Under the pieces are notes generated by a model. The model made no database searches. It was not told where the DNA came from and saw nothing but the letters and a program-made list of their open reading frames with translations. This document shows positions 1 to 9,366 of a DNA stretch of 64,000 nucleotides, piece by piece; the first letter of the stretch is position 1, and every line of letters starts with the position of its first letter. The translations under genes and the position numbers were made by a program. The stretch is from Gammaproteobacteria bacterium (GTDB lineage: Bacteria > Pseudomonadota > Gammaproteobacteria > Chromatiales > Chromatiaceae). The stretch covers positions 111,074 to 175,073 of the forward strand of contig JAGRGY010000016.1 of NCBI GenBank assembly GCA_020445255.1, in the 5' to 3' direction.

Positions 1-102
1 CTGGCGCGAACGCTCGTTGATTGCCAGCGTTGCCGACGGGCCCATGCCACGGACGTTCAGATTGAGATAGACCTCGGGCGAGCGGGGTTGTACTGGAATC
101 AT
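1..102 (-). CDS. PLP-dependent aminotransferase (class I/II), N-terminal fragment
   Basis: Only the first 34 codons lie in the window; the gene runs off the left edge. The reading begins MIPVQPRSPEVYLNLNVRGM and continues with SATLAINERS, an N-terminus I associate with class I/II fold PLP-dependent aminotransferases. No catalytic residue is visible, so the assignment rests on N-terminal resemblance alone. The start is well supported: on the minus strand AAGGAGGA sits about five bases before the ATG. The gene is divergent from the acetoacetyl-CoA synthetase, with 65 bp between the two starts, so the promoters of both must lie in that gap. Confidence 0.55.
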   Translation of the reverse strand, partial: MIPVQPRSPEVYLNLNVRGMGPSATLAINERSRQ

Positions 103-167
103 CGCGTCCTCCTTGGGCATGCTGTGCAGGCCGACTATGGTTCGTTTACCAGAGGCAGGATAGGCGA

Positions 168-2129
168 ATGAGACCTACCGACCCAACAATCGATGCACCG
201 ATCCTGTGGCAGCCGCCGGAAGACCTGCGCGATGGGTGCCAGATGACCGCGTTCATGCAGGCCGTCAACCGGCGGCACGGGCTGGCGCTGTCCGACTATG
301 CATCGCTGTGGCAGTGGTCGATCGACGACCGCGCTGCGTTCTGGTCGTCGCTGTGGGAATTCGCCGGCATCAGGTCCGCGCAGCCGCCCGCTGCGGTCCT
401 CGAGGACGACGACGCAATGCCGGGTGCGCGCTGGTTCTGCGGCGCGCGTCTGAACTTCGCCGAGAATCTGCTGCGCCATCGCGACACGCATACCGCGCTG
501 ATCTTTCACGGCGAAGACGGACGCGCACGCCGCTTCAGCTATGCCTGGCTGTATCGCAGGGCCGGTGCGCTCGCCAACGCGCTGCAGGGCCTGGGTATCG
601 GTGAGGGCGACCGGGTCGCGGCGATCGTGCCGAACATCCCCGAGGCGGTCGTCGGCATGCTGGCGACGGCATGGCTGGGGGCGATCTGGTCGTCGTGTTC
701 GCCGGATTTCGGCGCCGAGGGCATCGTCGACCGGTTCGGTCAGATCGAACCGAAACTGCTGATCGCCGCCGACGGGTACCGCTTCAAGGGCAAGCGCATC
801 GATATCCGCGACAAGGTCTCCGATGTGCGCCGCGCGCTGCCGGAAGGCACACACTGTGCGCTGATCGGATGGCAGCAGACGGGTCGCATCCACGACTGCC
901 TGGATTGGGACGACCTGGTCGCGGGCGACGAAGCGCCGCCGCCGTTCGCGCAGCTACCGTTCGATCATCCGCTGTACATCCTGTTCTCGTCCGGCACCAC
1001 AGGAAAACCGAAATGCATCGTGCACGGTGCCGGGGGGACCTTGCTGCAGCATCTCAAGGAGCACCGCTTGCATTGCGACATCCGGCGTGACGATGTCGTG
1101 TTCTACTACACCACCTGCGGGTGGATGATGTGGAACTGGCTGGTGTCGGGACTCGCCAGCGGCGCGACGTTGGTGCTGTTCGACGGCAACCCGCTGCACC
1201 CCCAACCCGATGCCCTGTGGACGATGGCCGACGACCTCGGCGTCAGCGTGTTCGGCACCAGCGCGAAGTATCTCGCGGCACAGGAAAAGGCAGGTGTGCG
1301 CACGGCCGGCAGCCTCGCGCTCGAAGATCTGCGCCTGGTCCTGTCCACCGGCTCACCGCTGGCGCCGGAGTCGTTCGACTACGTGCTGCGTGACATCCGT
1401 CCCGGCGTGCAGTTGTGCTCGATCTCCGGTGGTACCGACATCGTCTCCTGTTTCGCGCTCGGCAGCCCGTTGCTGCCGGTGCGGCGCGGCCAACTGCAGT
1501 GCCGCGGACTGGGTATGGCCGTCGACGTGTTCGATGCCGACGGCCGCAGCGTACGCAACGTACCCGGCGAAATGGTCTGCACGCGGCCGTTTCCAAGCAT
1601 GCCGGTCGGCTTCTGGAACGACGCCGGCGGCAGCCGCTACCGGGCCGCCTACTTCGAACGCTTCGACGGTGTGTGGACACACGGCGATTTCACCGTGTTG
1701 ACCGATGACGGCGGACTGATCATCGAGGGTCGATCCGATGCGGTACTCAACCCCGGCGGTGTGCGCATCGGTACTGCGGAGATCTACCGCCAGGTCGAAC
1801 GCCTGCCGCAGATCCAGGAGAGCGTGTGCGTCGGTCAGCACTGGGATGACGACGTGCGCGTCGTGCTGTTCGTCGTGCTGCGCGACAGGCTCACCCTCGA
1901 CGACAGTCTGCGCGAACAGATTCGGCGCACGCTGCGGGACAACGCCAGTCCGCGCCACGTGCCGGCGCGCATCGTCCAGGTCAACGACGTACCGCGCACA
2001 CGCAGCGGCAAGATCTCGGAACTGGCCGTGCGCGACACGGTCGAGGGCCGTGCGGTCGCCAACACCGAAGCCCTGCTCAACCCGGAGGCGCTCGACCAGT
2101 ACCGCGATCGTCCGGAGCTGCGCGACTGA
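168..2129 (+). CDS. aacS: Acetoacetyl-CoA synthetase (acetoacetate--CoA ligase)
   Basis: 653 residues, the normal size for this family. It activates acetoacetate to acetoacetyl-CoA with ATP in the cytosol, feeding ketone-body or polyhydroxybutyrate carbon into central metabolism. ANL-superfamily features are in order: the P-loop-like core motif LFSSGTTGKPKCIVHGAG (residues about 272-290), then HLKEHRLHCDI, which is typical of acetoacetate ligases rather than acetyl-CoA synthetases, the STGSPL segment, the adenine-binding region CSISGGTDI, the hinge region GRSDAVLNPGGVRIG, and the C-terminal catalytic lysine region PRTRSGKISE. The start ATG fits the acyl-CoA synthetase N-terminus. It appears monocistronic, with about 115 bp before the next gene. 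Confidence 0.95.
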   Translation: MRPTDPTIDAPILWQPPEDLRDGCQMTAFMQAVNRRHGLALSDYASLWQWSIDDRAAFWSSLWEFAGIRSAQPPAAVLEDDDAMPGARWFCGARLNFAENLLRHRDTHTALIFHGEDGRARRFSYAWLYRRAGALANALQGLGIGEGDRVAAIVPNIPEAVVGMLATAWLGAIWSSCSPDFGAEGIVDRFGQIEPKLLIAADGYRFKGKRIDIRDKVSDVRRALPEGTHCALIGWQQTGRIHDCLDWDDLVAGDEAPPPFAQLPFDHPLYILFSSGTTGKPKCIVHGAGGTLLQHLKEHRLHCDIRRDDVVFYYTTCGWMMWNWLVSGLASGATLVLFDGNPLHPQPDALWTMADDLGVSVFGTSAKYLAAQEKAGVRTAGSLALEDLRLVLSTGSPLAPESFDYVLRDIRPGVQLCSISGGTDIVSCFALGSPLLPVRRGQLQCRGLGMAVDVFDADGRSVRNVPGEMVCTRPFPSMPVGFWNDAGGSRYRAAYFERFDGVWTHGDFTVLTDDGGLIIEGRSDAVLNPGGVRIGTAEIYRQVERLPQIQESVCVGQHWDDDVRVVLFVVLRDRLTLDDSLREQIRRTLRDNASPRHVPARIVQVNDVPRTRSGKISELAVRDTVEGRAVANTEALLNPEALDQYRDRPELRD

Positions 2130-2244
2130 GGGCCGCGCGCCGCGTGTGGTGTCGGGCGGGTCGGCGTGCGCGACGGGCAACGGGCTGCGGATGCCGGTTA
2201 GAATGATGCCTCCCGGATCTCGATTTGCTGGTTCACCACACTAG

Positions 2245-3180
2245 ATGAAGGCGCTGTCGCTCCACAAGCTGCACAAGGTCTACCGCAACGGCCACGAGGC
2301 GCTGTGCGGCATCGACCTCGATGTCGACGAGGGCGATTTCTTCGCCCTGCTCGGGCCGAACGGCGCCGGCAAATCGACCGCGATCGGCATCGTCAGTTCG
2401 CTGGTCAACAAGACCTCGGGCACGGTCGAGGTGTTCGGGCACGACCTCGACCGCGATCCCGGCGGGGTCAAGGCGTGCATCGGACTGGTCCCACAGGAGT
2501 TCAACTTCAACCAGTTCGAACCGGTGGTTGAGATCGTCGTCAACCAGGCCGGCTACTACGGCATCCCGCGGCGCGAGGGCTATCGGCGGGCCGAGGCGTC
2601 GCTACGCCAGCTCGAACTGTGGGACAGGCGCGACGTGCAGGCGCGCGAGCTGTCCGGCGGCATGAAGCGTCGCCTCATGATCGCGCGTGCACTGGTCCAC
2701 CGGCCGCGCCTGCTGATCCTTGACGAGCCCACGGCCGGCGTCGATATCGAGATACGCCGTTCGATGTGGGATTTCCTGCGCGAGACCAATGCCGGTGGCA
2801 CGACCATCATCCTGACCACGCACTATCTCGAAGAGGCCGAGAGCCTGTGTCGCAATATCGCGATCATCAATCGTGGCCGCATCGCCGAGCGCGCGCGGAT
2901 GAACGAGCTGCTGCGACGCCTGCACGCCGAGACCTTCCTGCTCGATGTGCGTGACGAGATCACCGAACTGGATCCGATTCCGGGTTTCGAAGTGCGTCTT
3001 ATCGACAGCACGACGATCGAGGCATGCGTGACGCGCGAATACGGTATCGGCCGGCTGATCGCCGCGCTGCATCGGCAGGGCATCGAAGTGCTCAGCCTGC
3101 GTAACAAGCAGAATCGCCTCGAGCAGCTGTTCATCGACATGGTGCGCAGCGGGGGCGCGCAGAAGGGACTTGCGCCGTGA
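2245..3180 (+). CDS. yadG: ABC transporter ATP-binding protein, YadG-type
   Basis: 311-residue ATPase subunit of an ABC-2 exporter. Walker A GPNGAGKST, signature LSGGMKRRL, Walker B LLILDEPTAGVD and the switch histidine in LTTHYLEEAE are all present. A C-terminal extension of about 90 residues follows the ATPase core, as in the YadG/CcmA-like group. Its stop overlaps the GTG start of the permease, so the two are translationally coupled and form one exporter. Substrate is unknown in the family; the order ATPase then permease matches E. coli yadGH. Confidence 0.9.
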   Translation: MKALSLHKLHKVYRNGHEALCGIDLDVDEGDFFALLGPNGAGKSTAIGIVSSLVNKTSGTVEVFGHDLDRDPGGVKACIGLVPQEFNFNQFEPVVEIVVNQAGYYGIPRREGYRRAEASLRQLELWDRRDVQARELSGGMKRRLMIARALVHRPRLLILDEPTAGVDIEIRRSMWDFLRETNAGGTTIILTTHYLEEAESLCRNIAIINRGRIAERARMNELLRRLHAETFLLDVRDEITELDPIPGFEVRLIDSTTIEACVTREYGIGRLIAALHRQGIEVLSLRNKQNRLEQLFIDMVRSGGAQKGLAP

Positions 3181-3953
3181 ACCGCATCGGCGTCTACCGG
3201 GTCGCGTTCCAGACCATCGTCACCAAGGAGATCCTGCGCTTCGTGCGCATCTGGGTGCAGACCGTGCTGCCGCCGGCAATCACGATGGCGCTGTATTTCG
3301 TGATCTTCGGCAAGCTGATCGGGGCACAGATCGGCGACATGGAAGGGTTCCGCTACATCGACTTCATCGTCCCCGGGCTGATCCTGATGTCGGTGATCTC
3401 GAACAGCTACGCCAACGTCGTGTCGAGCTTCTACAGCAGCAAGTTCCAGCACAACATCGAGGAGCTGCTGATCGCACCGCTGCCGAACTTCATCATCCTG
3501 GCGGGCTACGTCGCCGGCGGCGTCGCACGCGGCGTCGTGGTCGGTGTCACTGTGACGCTGGTGTCGCTGTTCTTCACCGATCTCGAGGTGCATAGCTATG
3601 GCGTCACCTTCGCGGTGTTCGTGCTCACATCGGTGCTGTTCTCGACCGCGGGGTTCATCAACGCAGTGTATGCCAACAGCTTTGACGACATCTCGATCGT
3701 GCCGACCTTCGTGCTCACCCCGCTGACCTATCTCGGCGGCGTGTTCTATTCGATCGGCATGCTGCCGCCGTTATGGCAGGCGGTGTCACTGGCCAACCCG
3801 GTGCTGTACATGGTCAACGCATTCCGCTATGGCCTGCTCGGCTTCAGCGACATCGCGCTGTGGCAGGCGTTTACGATAATTGTCGGGTTCATCGTCGCGC
3901 TCGGTGCCTACGCGATGTGGCTGCTCAAGCGCGGCATCGGCATCAAGAGTTGA
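3177..3953 (+). CDS. yadH: ABC-2 type transporter permease, YadH-type
   Basis: 258-residue membrane subunit with about six hydrophobic segments, preceded by a short cytoplasmic amphipathic start (TIVTKEILRFVRIW) typical of ABC-2 permeases. The GTG start lies inside the stop of the ATPase gene (GTGA). Segments such as DFIVPGLILMSVISNSY and the C-terminal LTPLTYLGGVFYSI match the YadH/NodJ permease pattern. With the preceding ATPase it should form an inner-membrane exporter of unknown substrate. Its stop in turn overlaps the probable TTG start of the next gene. Confidence 0.88.
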   Translation: MNRIGVYRVAFQTIVTKEILRFVRIWVQTVLPPAITMALYFVIFGKLIGAQIGDMEGFRYIDFIVPGLILMSVISNSYANVVSSFYSSKFQHNIEELLIAPLPNFIILAGYVAGGVARGVVVGVTVTLVSLFFTDLEVHSYGVTFAVFVLTSVLFSTAGFINAVYANSFDDISIVPTFVLTPLTYLGGVFYSIGMLPPLWQAVSLANPVLYMVNAFRYGLLGFSDIALWQAFTIIVGFIVALGAYAMWLLKRGIGIKS

Positions 3954-5239
3954 CGCCCCGGTTGAGCGACAGGCGGCGTGCGCAGTGGTCGTGGGCCCTC
4001 TACGACTGGGCCAACTCGGCATTCGCGACCACGGTCATGGCCGGATTCTTTCCGGTCTTCTTCAAGTCGTACTGGACCACCGGCATGACGGCGACCGAGA
4101 GCACGGTGCGCCTTGGCAGCGCCAACGCGATCGCGTCACTGCTGGTCGTCGTGCTGGCGCCGGTCCTCGGTATCGTCGCCGACCGCAGTGGGCGCAAGAA
4201 GCGATTGTTGCTGACGTTGGCGATGCTGGGTGCGTTGATGAGTGCCGGACTTTACCTGGTTGCCGCGGGGCAGTGGTTGTTGGCCGCGGCGCTCTATGTC
4301 TTTGGCGTGCTGGGTTTTGCCGGGGGGAACGTCACCTACGATGCGCTGTTACTCGACGTCGCCGGCAACGACGAACTCGAACGCGTGTCGGCGCTGGGGT
4401 TTGCGCTCGGTTATCTCGGCGGCGGACTGCTGTTCGCCGTCAACGTGATGATGGTCGTTCACCCGGAGTGGTTCGGGCTGGCAGACAAGGCGGCAGCGGT
4501 GCGTGTCGCGTTCGCGATGGTCGGCCTGTGGTGGGCGGTATTTTCATTACCGGTCGCCTTGTACGTGCGCGAGGCACCCCGAAAGACGGCCACATCGGGC
4601 GCGGACGGTATGCGTGTCGCCTGGCGTGAGGCGCTGACGACCTGGCGACTGCTACGGTCGCTGCGCATGGCGTTCCTGTTTCTGCTCGCGTACTGGTGCT
4701 ATATCGACGGCGTCGACACCATCGTGCGCATGGCCGTCGACTACGGCCTGTCGCTGGGTTTCGCCGCGGATCACCTGCTTGGCGCCTTGCTGCTCACCCA
4801 GGTGGTGGGCTTCCCGGCGGCGCTCGCATTCGGCCGGATCGGTGACCGCATCGGCGCCAAACGCGCGATCTGGCTCGCGCTGGCAGTGTACGCCGTCGTC
4901 GTGTTCTGGGCGTCGCGGATGGCGGCGACTTGGGAATTCTACGGCCTGGCGACAGCGATCGGGCTGGTCCAGGGCGGGGTACAGGCGATGAGCCGCGCCT
5001 TGTTCGCACGCCTGATCCCGGCGGAACATGCGGGGCGTCTGTTCGGTCTGTACAACATGATGGGCAAGTTTGCCGCGGTGATCGGACCGCTGCTGGTGGG
5101 CTGGGTCGGCCTGCTAAGCGGCAGTTCGCGCGTCGGTATCCTCAGTGTGCTGCTGCTGTTCGTCGCCGGTGGCTGGCTGCTGGCGCAGGTCGACGTGGCG
5201 CGCGGCGCGCGCGAGGCCTCCGGCGACGTGTCCGGCTGA
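3950..5239 (+). CDS. MFS transporter, UMF1 (Atg22-like) family
   Basis: About 429 residues with 11-12 hydrophobic helices. The N-terminal WALYDWANSAFATTVMAGFF is the hallmark of the UMF1/Atg22-like family, and the MFS loop GIVADRSGRKK follows helix 2. A second loop, GRIGDRIGAKRA, marks the start of the C-terminal half. The open frame extends further upstream, but that would overlap the permease heavily; TTG at 3950, in a TTGA overlap with the permease stop, or TTG at 3962, leaves the expected short N-terminus. Substrate unknown; the yeast homologue exports amino acids from the vacuole. Confidence 0.85.
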   Translation: MTPRLSDRRRAQWSWALYDWANSAFATTVMAGFFPVFFKSYWTTGMTATESTVRLGSANAIASLLVVVLAPVLGIVADRSGRKKRLLLTLAMLGALMSAGLYLVAAGQWLLAAALYVFGVLGFAGGNVTYDALLLDVAGNDELERVSALGFALGYLGGGLLFAVNVMMVVHPEWFGLADKAAAVRVAFAMVGLWWAVFSLPVALYVREAPRKTATSGADGMRVAWREALTTWRLLRSLRMAFLFLLAYWCYIDGVDTIVRMAVDYGLSLGFAADHLLGALLLTQVVGFPAALAFGRIGDRIGAKRAIWLALAVYAVVVFWASRMAATWEFYGLATAIGLVQGGVQAMSRALFARLIPAEHAGRLFGLYNMMGKFAAVIGPLLVGWVGLLSGSSRVGILSVLLLFVAGGWLLAQVDVARGAREASGDVSG

Positions 5240-5255
5240 CGGGGGAGGCGCTCCG

Positions 5256-5939
5256 GTGGTTTACGTTCTGTTGCTGCTGCTCGTGCTGCTCGCGATCTAT
5301 CTTCCCCAGGTCTGGGTGCAGCAGGTACTGGCCAGGCACAATCGCTCGCCCGAACCCAACTTCCCCGGCACCGGCGCCGAGCTGGCGCGGCACCTGCTCA
5401 AGCGCTTCGGGCTCGACGACGTGAGCGTGGAGTCGACAGAACTCGGCGATCACTACGACCCGCAGGCGCGCTGCGTACGCCTGACCAGCGACAAGTTCGA
5501 TGGCCGGACGCTGACCGCGATCACGGTTGCCGCGCACGAGTGCGGGCACGCTCTGCAGCATGCCGGGCAGGAGCGGCTGTTCATGTTGCGTACGCACCTG
5601 GCCCGGTACGCGGTGTTGGCGACACGTCTCGGTTCCTTCCTGCTGTTCGCCGCGCCTTTCCTGGCGCTGCTGTCGCGCGCGCCGTCACCCGGCGTGGCGA
5701 CCGCGCTGGGGGCCTTTCTGGTCATGGGGTTCGGCGTTGTCGTCCAGCTGCTTACCTTGCCGGTCGAACTCGATGCCAGCTTCCGCAAGGCCCTGCCGGT
5801 GCTCGAGGCCGGCTATCTCGACGCGCGGCAGGTGCCGGCGGCGCGCGCCATACTGCGCGCCGCGGCGTGGACCTACGTCGCCGCATCACTGGCCAGCCTG
5901 CTCAATTTCTGGCGTTGGCTGGCCGTACTCAGGCGCTGA
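5256..5939 (+). CDS. Membrane zinc metallopeptidase, YugP family
   Basis: About 227 residues. It starts with a hydrophobic helix (VYVLLLLLVLLAIYLP), then a cytoplasmic stretch with the zinc-binding HECGH in the context VAAHECGHALQHAG, then three C-terminal hydrophobic segments. This is the layout of the YugP neutral zinc metallopeptidase family, whose substrates are mostly unknown. I chose GTG at 5256 because GGGGGAGG lies about six bases upstream and the hydrophobic helix begins immediately; the open frame extends into the MFS gene without support. It lies 16 bp downstream of the MFS gene, probably in the same transcript. Confidence 0.87.
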   Translation: MVYVLLLLLVLLAIYLPQVWVQQVLARHNRSPEPNFPGTGAELARHLLKRFGLDDVSVESTELGDHYDPQARCVRLTSDKFDGRTLTAITVAAHECGHALQHAGQERLFMLRTHLARYAVLATRLGSFLLFAAPFLALLSRAPSPGVATALGAFLVMGFGVVVQLLTLPVELDASFRKALPVLEAGYLDARQVPAARAILRAAAWTYVAASLASLLNFWRWLAVLRR

Positions 5940-6112
5940 TCCGCGGCCGCGGCATGGCCACCCCGGCGCTGTTGGACGCCACGCGTGGGATGGGCCCGTG
6001 TGCGGCGGATTTCTGCCGGCGTCGGTAATCTGAGCTCGTCAAAGACCTGACGCGTTCGCGGCTCGTGAATATAAGCATATAAAAAATATAACATTTTTGT
6101 GCACGTTAACGC

Positions 6113-6128
6113 TGGCACAAGGATTGCA
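6113..6128 (+). promoter_or_regulatory. Sigma-54 promoter of the fliL operon
   Basis: The sequence TGGCAC-AAGGA-TTGCA has the -24 GG and -12 GC separated by exactly ten bases, matching the RpoN consensus. It lies 63 bp before fliL, downstream of a very AT-rich tract (about 6068-6104) that could serve as an enhancer or bending region. This fits RpoN/FleQ control of basal-body and export genes known from Pseudomonas and Vibrio; the activator gene itself is not in this window. Confidence 0.88.
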
Positions 6129-6190
6129 GCCGTCCGCTCAAGCCAGGCGACGCCGGATCGGCACGCCGAATTGAAGCGGATTGTGCGTAC

Positions 6191-6700
6191 ATGCCAGACG
6201 ACAAAGACATCGCCGAAGGGGGCCAGGGCGGCGGCAAGAAGAAGCTGATCGTCATCGTCGCGATCGTCGCCGTGCTGCTGATCGGCGGTGGGACGGCCGC
6301 GTTCTTCCTGCTCGGCGGTGACGAAGAGGCGGTTGCAGACGGCGACGCGCCGCCGGTCGAGGAGCAGGCCGTGGAACAGGTCGATCCCGTCTACCACAAG
6401 CTCGATCCGGAGTTTGTCGTCAATCTGCCGCCCGGCGGGCCGGCGGGCATGTTGCAGATTGCCGTCGAGGTCATGACCCAGAACCCCACAGTCGTCGAAA
6501 CATTGAAGAAGAACGATCCGATGATCCGGCATCACATCATCAATCTGCTCGAGGAGCAGGATGCCGCGAAACTTCTGACGCTGGACGGCAAGAAGGCCTT
6601 GCAGGCCGCGATCAGCGAATTGCTCGCGGGCAAACTCAAGGAACTGAACGAGTCCGGTGAGATCAGGGGCGTGTTTTTCACTCAATTCGTGTTGCAATAA
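6191..6700 (+). CDS. fliL: Flagellar basal body-associated protein FliL
   Basis: 169 residues. A charged cytoplasmic N-terminus (ending GGKKK) precedes one transmembrane helix at about 20-42. The periplasmic FliL domain includes YHKLDPEFVVNLPPGG and ends in VFFTQFVLQ, the conserved C-terminus. FliL surrounds the stator around the flagellar motor. It is the first gene of the switch/export operon behind the sigma-54 promoter, and fliM starts two bases after its stop. No strong ribosome-binding site is visible. Confidence 0.93.
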   Translation: MPDDKDIAEGGQGGGKKKLIVIVAIVAVLLIGGGTAAFFLLGGDEEAVADGDAPPVEEQAVEQVDPVYHKLDPEFVVNLPPGGPAGMLQIAVEVMTQNPTVVETLKKNDPMIRHHIINLLEEQDAAKLLTLDGKKALQAAISELLAGKLKELNESGEIRGVFFTQFVLQ

Positions 6701-6702
6701 CC

Positions 6703-7761
6703 ATGTCTGGTTCCGACCTTCTTTCCCAGGACGAGATCGACGCGCTGCTGCACGGCGTCGACAGCGGCGATGTCGAGACCGGCAGCGACGAGGTGCTGGA
6801 TCCGGGGCAGGCGCGTGATTACGACTTCGCCAGCCAGGACCGCATTGTCCGCGGTCGTCTGCCGACGCTGGAGATGATCAACGAGCGCTTCGCGCGCTAT
6901 TTCCGCACCAGCCTGTTCAACATGCTGCGTCGCAGCGCCGACATCTCGGTGTCAGGCGTGCAGATGCTCAAGTTCTCCGAATTCGTCCACAGCCTGTTCG
7001 TACCGACCAGTCTGAATATCACCCGGGTCGCGCCGTTGCGCGGCAAGTCACTGTTCGTGCTCGACCCGAAGCTCGTGTTCAGCGTCGTCGACAGCTTCTT
7101 CGGCGGCACCGGCCGATTTCACACCAAGATCGAAGGCCGCGACTTCACGCCGACCGAGCTGCGCGTGGTGCAGATCCTGCTGCGCATGGCCTACGGCGAC
7201 CTGAAGATGTCGTGGCAACCGGTGCTCGACATCGATTTCGAGTACCTCAGTTCCGAGGTGAATCCGCAGTTCGCCAACATCGTGTCGCCGTCGGAGGTGG
7301 TCGTCGTGACGACGTTCAATGTCGATCTCGAGTCGGGTGGCGGTGATCTGTACATCTGTCTGCCGTACTCGATGCTTGAGCCGATCCGCGATCTGCTCGA
7401 CGCCGGCGTGCAGAGTGACCGCGGCGAACGTGATGAGCGCTGGGAGATGGCGATGCGCGAGGAGGTCATGGGCGCGAGCGTCGAGCTGAGCAGCGTTCTC
7501 GGCACGGCGACCTTGCCGTTGCGCGAGATCGCCGGCCTGCGCGTGGGCGACGTGATCCAGCTCGACGTTGCCGACGAAGTCGAGGTCTGCGCCGAAAATC
7601 TTCCGATATTCCGTGGACAGCTCGGCGTACACAACAGCAGCTATGCGATCAAGGTGACACAGTGGATCGAACGTGCCAGTGCGCGCCAGCTGCACGCGCT
7701 GATGCACATGCCACCCGAAGAAAAGGCCACCGACATGGTCGTGGCGGCAAAGAAGGCCTGA
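6703..7761 (+). CDS. fliM: Flagellar motor switch protein FliM
   Basis: 352 residues, slightly longer than E. coli FliM. The N-terminus MSGSDLLSQDEIDALLHGVD contains the conserved peptide that binds phosphorylated CheY, followed by a linker and the CheC-like middle domain (FARYFRTSLFNMLRR, with ARYFRTS conserved) and a C-terminal SpoA domain (LGVHNSSYAIKV) that joins FliN in the C ring. It forms the bridge between FliG and FliN and receives the direction signal. Its CheY-binding peptide resembles the repeats inside CheA in this window (see findings). Confidence 0.97.
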   Translation: MSGSDLLSQDEIDALLHGVDSGDVETGSDEVLDPGQARDYDFASQDRIVRGRLPTLEMINERFARYFRTSLFNMLRRSADISVSGVQMLKFSEFVHSLFVPTSLNITRVAPLRGKSLFVLDPKLVFSVVDSFFGGTGRFHTKIEGRDFTPTELRVVQILLRMAYGDLKMSWQPVLDIDFEYLSSEVNPQFANIVSPSEVVVVTTFNVDLESGGGDLYICLPYSMLEPIRDLLDAGVQSDRGERDERWEMAMREEVMGASVELSSVLGTATLPLREIAGLRVGDVIQLDVADEVEVCAENLPIFRGQLGVHNSSYAIKVTQWIERASARQLHALMHMPPEEKATDMVVAAKKA

Positions 7762-7777
7762 ACAGGCGGGACAAGAG

Positions 7778-8191
7778 ATGAGCGAAGACCAAAAGAGCGC
7801 CGATGAGGCATTGGCCGACGAATGGGCGGCCGCACTCGAGGAACAGGACGGCGATGGTGACGGCCCGGTCGCTGCTGCAGCGCAATTCGAGCAGCTGCAC
7901 CCGGAAAGCCACGCTGGGATTTCGGGCGACGTCAAGATCGACGCGATTCTCGACGTCCCGATCACGATCGCGATGGAAATCGGGCGCGCGCGGATCAACA
8001 TCCGCAACCTGCTGCAGCTGAACCAGGGATCCGTCGTCGAGCTCGACCGCCTCGCCGGTGAACCGATGGACGTGCTGGTCAACGGGACGCTGATCGCCCA
8101 GGGCGAGGTCGTCGTCGTCAACGAGAAGTTCGGCATCCGGTTGACCGACATCGTCAGCCCGAGCGATCGGGTCAAGAAGCTCGGTGGCTGA
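7778..8191 (+). CDS. fliN: Flagellar motor switch protein FliN
   Basis: 137 residues: an acidic, variable N-terminus (about 1-50) followed by the SpoA domain with VPITIAMEIGRARINIRNLL, LAGEPMDVLVNGTLIAQGEVVVVNEKFGIRLTDI and SPSDRVKKL. FliN forms the bottom of the C ring and helps to bring export cargo to the gate. The start is preceded by GGGACAAGAG. The gene stops immediately before fliO. Confidence 0.97.
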   Translation: MSEDQKSADEALADEWAAALEEQDGDGDGPVAAAAQFEQLHPESHAGISGDVKIDAILDVPITIAMEIGRARINIRNLLQLNQGSVVELDRLAGEPMDVLVNGTLIAQGEVVVVNEKFGIRLTDIVSPSDRVKKLGG

Positions 8192-8626
8192 GTGCGTGGA
8201 ATGCGACCGAATCACCCATTTGCCCTGATGCCGGCGGCCGCTGCGCTGTTTGCGGTGCAGGCCGCGGCCGCCGCGGATACCGTTGCGGCGCGCAAGATCG
8301 AGTCGCCGCTGAGCGGCGTCAACGTGATGGAGACCTTCGTAGGCCTGGCGATCGTGGTCGGCGTCATGCTTGCGCTCGCATGGCTGGTCAAGCGCTTCGT
8401 CCAGGTTCCCGGTATGGGTCGCGGTCAGGTGCAGGTGCTCGGCGGAGTTTCGCTGGGGGCGCGAGAAAAGGCCGTACTGCTGGCGGTAGACGGACGCAGA
8501 CTGCTGGTCGGCGTCGCGCCGGGGCGCGTACAGACGCTGCTCGAACTCGGCACCGTGGAGGCCGAGGTTCCTGATTTTGCCGCCGAGCTCGGTGGTGCGA
8601 CCGCGCGGCGCGAGGCGTCCCGATGA
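8192..8626 (+). CDS. fliO: Flagellar biosynthesis protein FliO
   Basis: About 144 residues. A signal-like hydrophobic start ([17 protein letters not shown]) is followed by a transmembrane helix ([21 protein letters not shown], near 45-65) and a cytoplasmic domain with [24 protein letters not shown], characteristic of FliO. FliO assists assembly of the FliP ring. The start is either GTG at 8192, directly after the fliN stop, or ATG at 8201; neither has a strong ribosome-binding site. It overlaps fliP by four bases. Confidence 0.9.
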   Translation: MRGMRPNHPFALMPAAAALFAVQAAAAADTVAARKIESPLSGVNVMETFVGLAIVVGVMLALAWLVKRFVQVPGMGRGQVQVLGGVSLGAREKAVLLAVDGRRLLVGVAPGRVQTLLELGTVEAEVPDFAAELGGATARREASR

Positions 8627-9357
8627 AGTCGTGGCTTCCGATGTTGGTGCTTCTGTTCAGCCCCGCGGCGCTGGCTGCGCCCGGTATCGATGCGTTGACG
8701 ATGACGACCGGCCAGGGCGGCGAGCAGACCTACACGCTGTCTATCCAGGTGTTGCTGGTGATGACGGCGCTGAGCATGCTGCCGGCAGCGCTGATCCTGA
8801 TGACGTCGTTCACGCGCATCGTCATCGTGCTGTCGATCCTGCGCCAGGCACTTGGTACGGCGCAGACACCGTCGAACCAGATCCTGGTGGGGCTCGCGCT
8901 GTTCCTGACTTTTTTCATCATGAGCCCGGTGCTGAGTGAAATCTACGACACGGCACTGGCTCCGTACCTCGAAGACAAGATCACTGCGAACGAAGCACTC
9001 GATGCGGCGCGCAGGCCGTTGCGCGAGTTCATGCTGGCGCAGACACGTGACGACGACCTGGCGCTGTTTGCGCGCATCTCCGGGCAGGAGCACTTCGAGC
9101 ACGAGACGGATGTGCCGTTCACGCTGCTGATGCCGGCCTTTGCCACCAGTGAATTGAAGACGGCATTCCAGATCGGCTTCCTGTTGTTCATTCCGTTCCT
9201 CGTCATCGACCTGGTGGTCGCCAGCGTGCTGATGTCGATGGGCATGATGATGTTGTCGCCGCTGATCATCTCGCTGCCGTTCAAGATCATGTTGTTCGTG
9301 TTGGTCGATGGCTGGGCGCTCGTGCTCGGCACGCTGGCCACCAGCTTCTACGTATAG
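8623..9357 (+). CDS. fliP: Flagellar type III export gate protein FliP
   Basis: 244 residues with a cleavable signal peptide ([18 protein letters not shown]) and four membrane segments. Conserved FliP stretches are [67 protein letters not shown] and SMGMMMLSP. FliP with FliQ and FliR builds the helical export gate through which rod, hook and filament subunits pass. The start overlaps the fliO stop (ATGA). Confidence 0.98.
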   Translation: MKSWLPMLVLLFSPAALAAPGIDALTMTTGQGGEQTYTLSIQVLLVMTALSMLPAALILMTSFTRIVIVLSILRQALGTAQTPSNQILVGLALFLTFFIMSPVLSEIYDTALAPYLEDKITANEALDAARRPLREFMLAQTRDDDLALFARISGQEHFEHETDVPFTLLMPAFATSELKTAFQIGFLLFIPFLVIDLVVASVLMSMGMMMLSPLIISLPFKIMLFVLVDGWALVLGTLATSFYV

Positions 9358-9366
9358 GAGGTTGCG

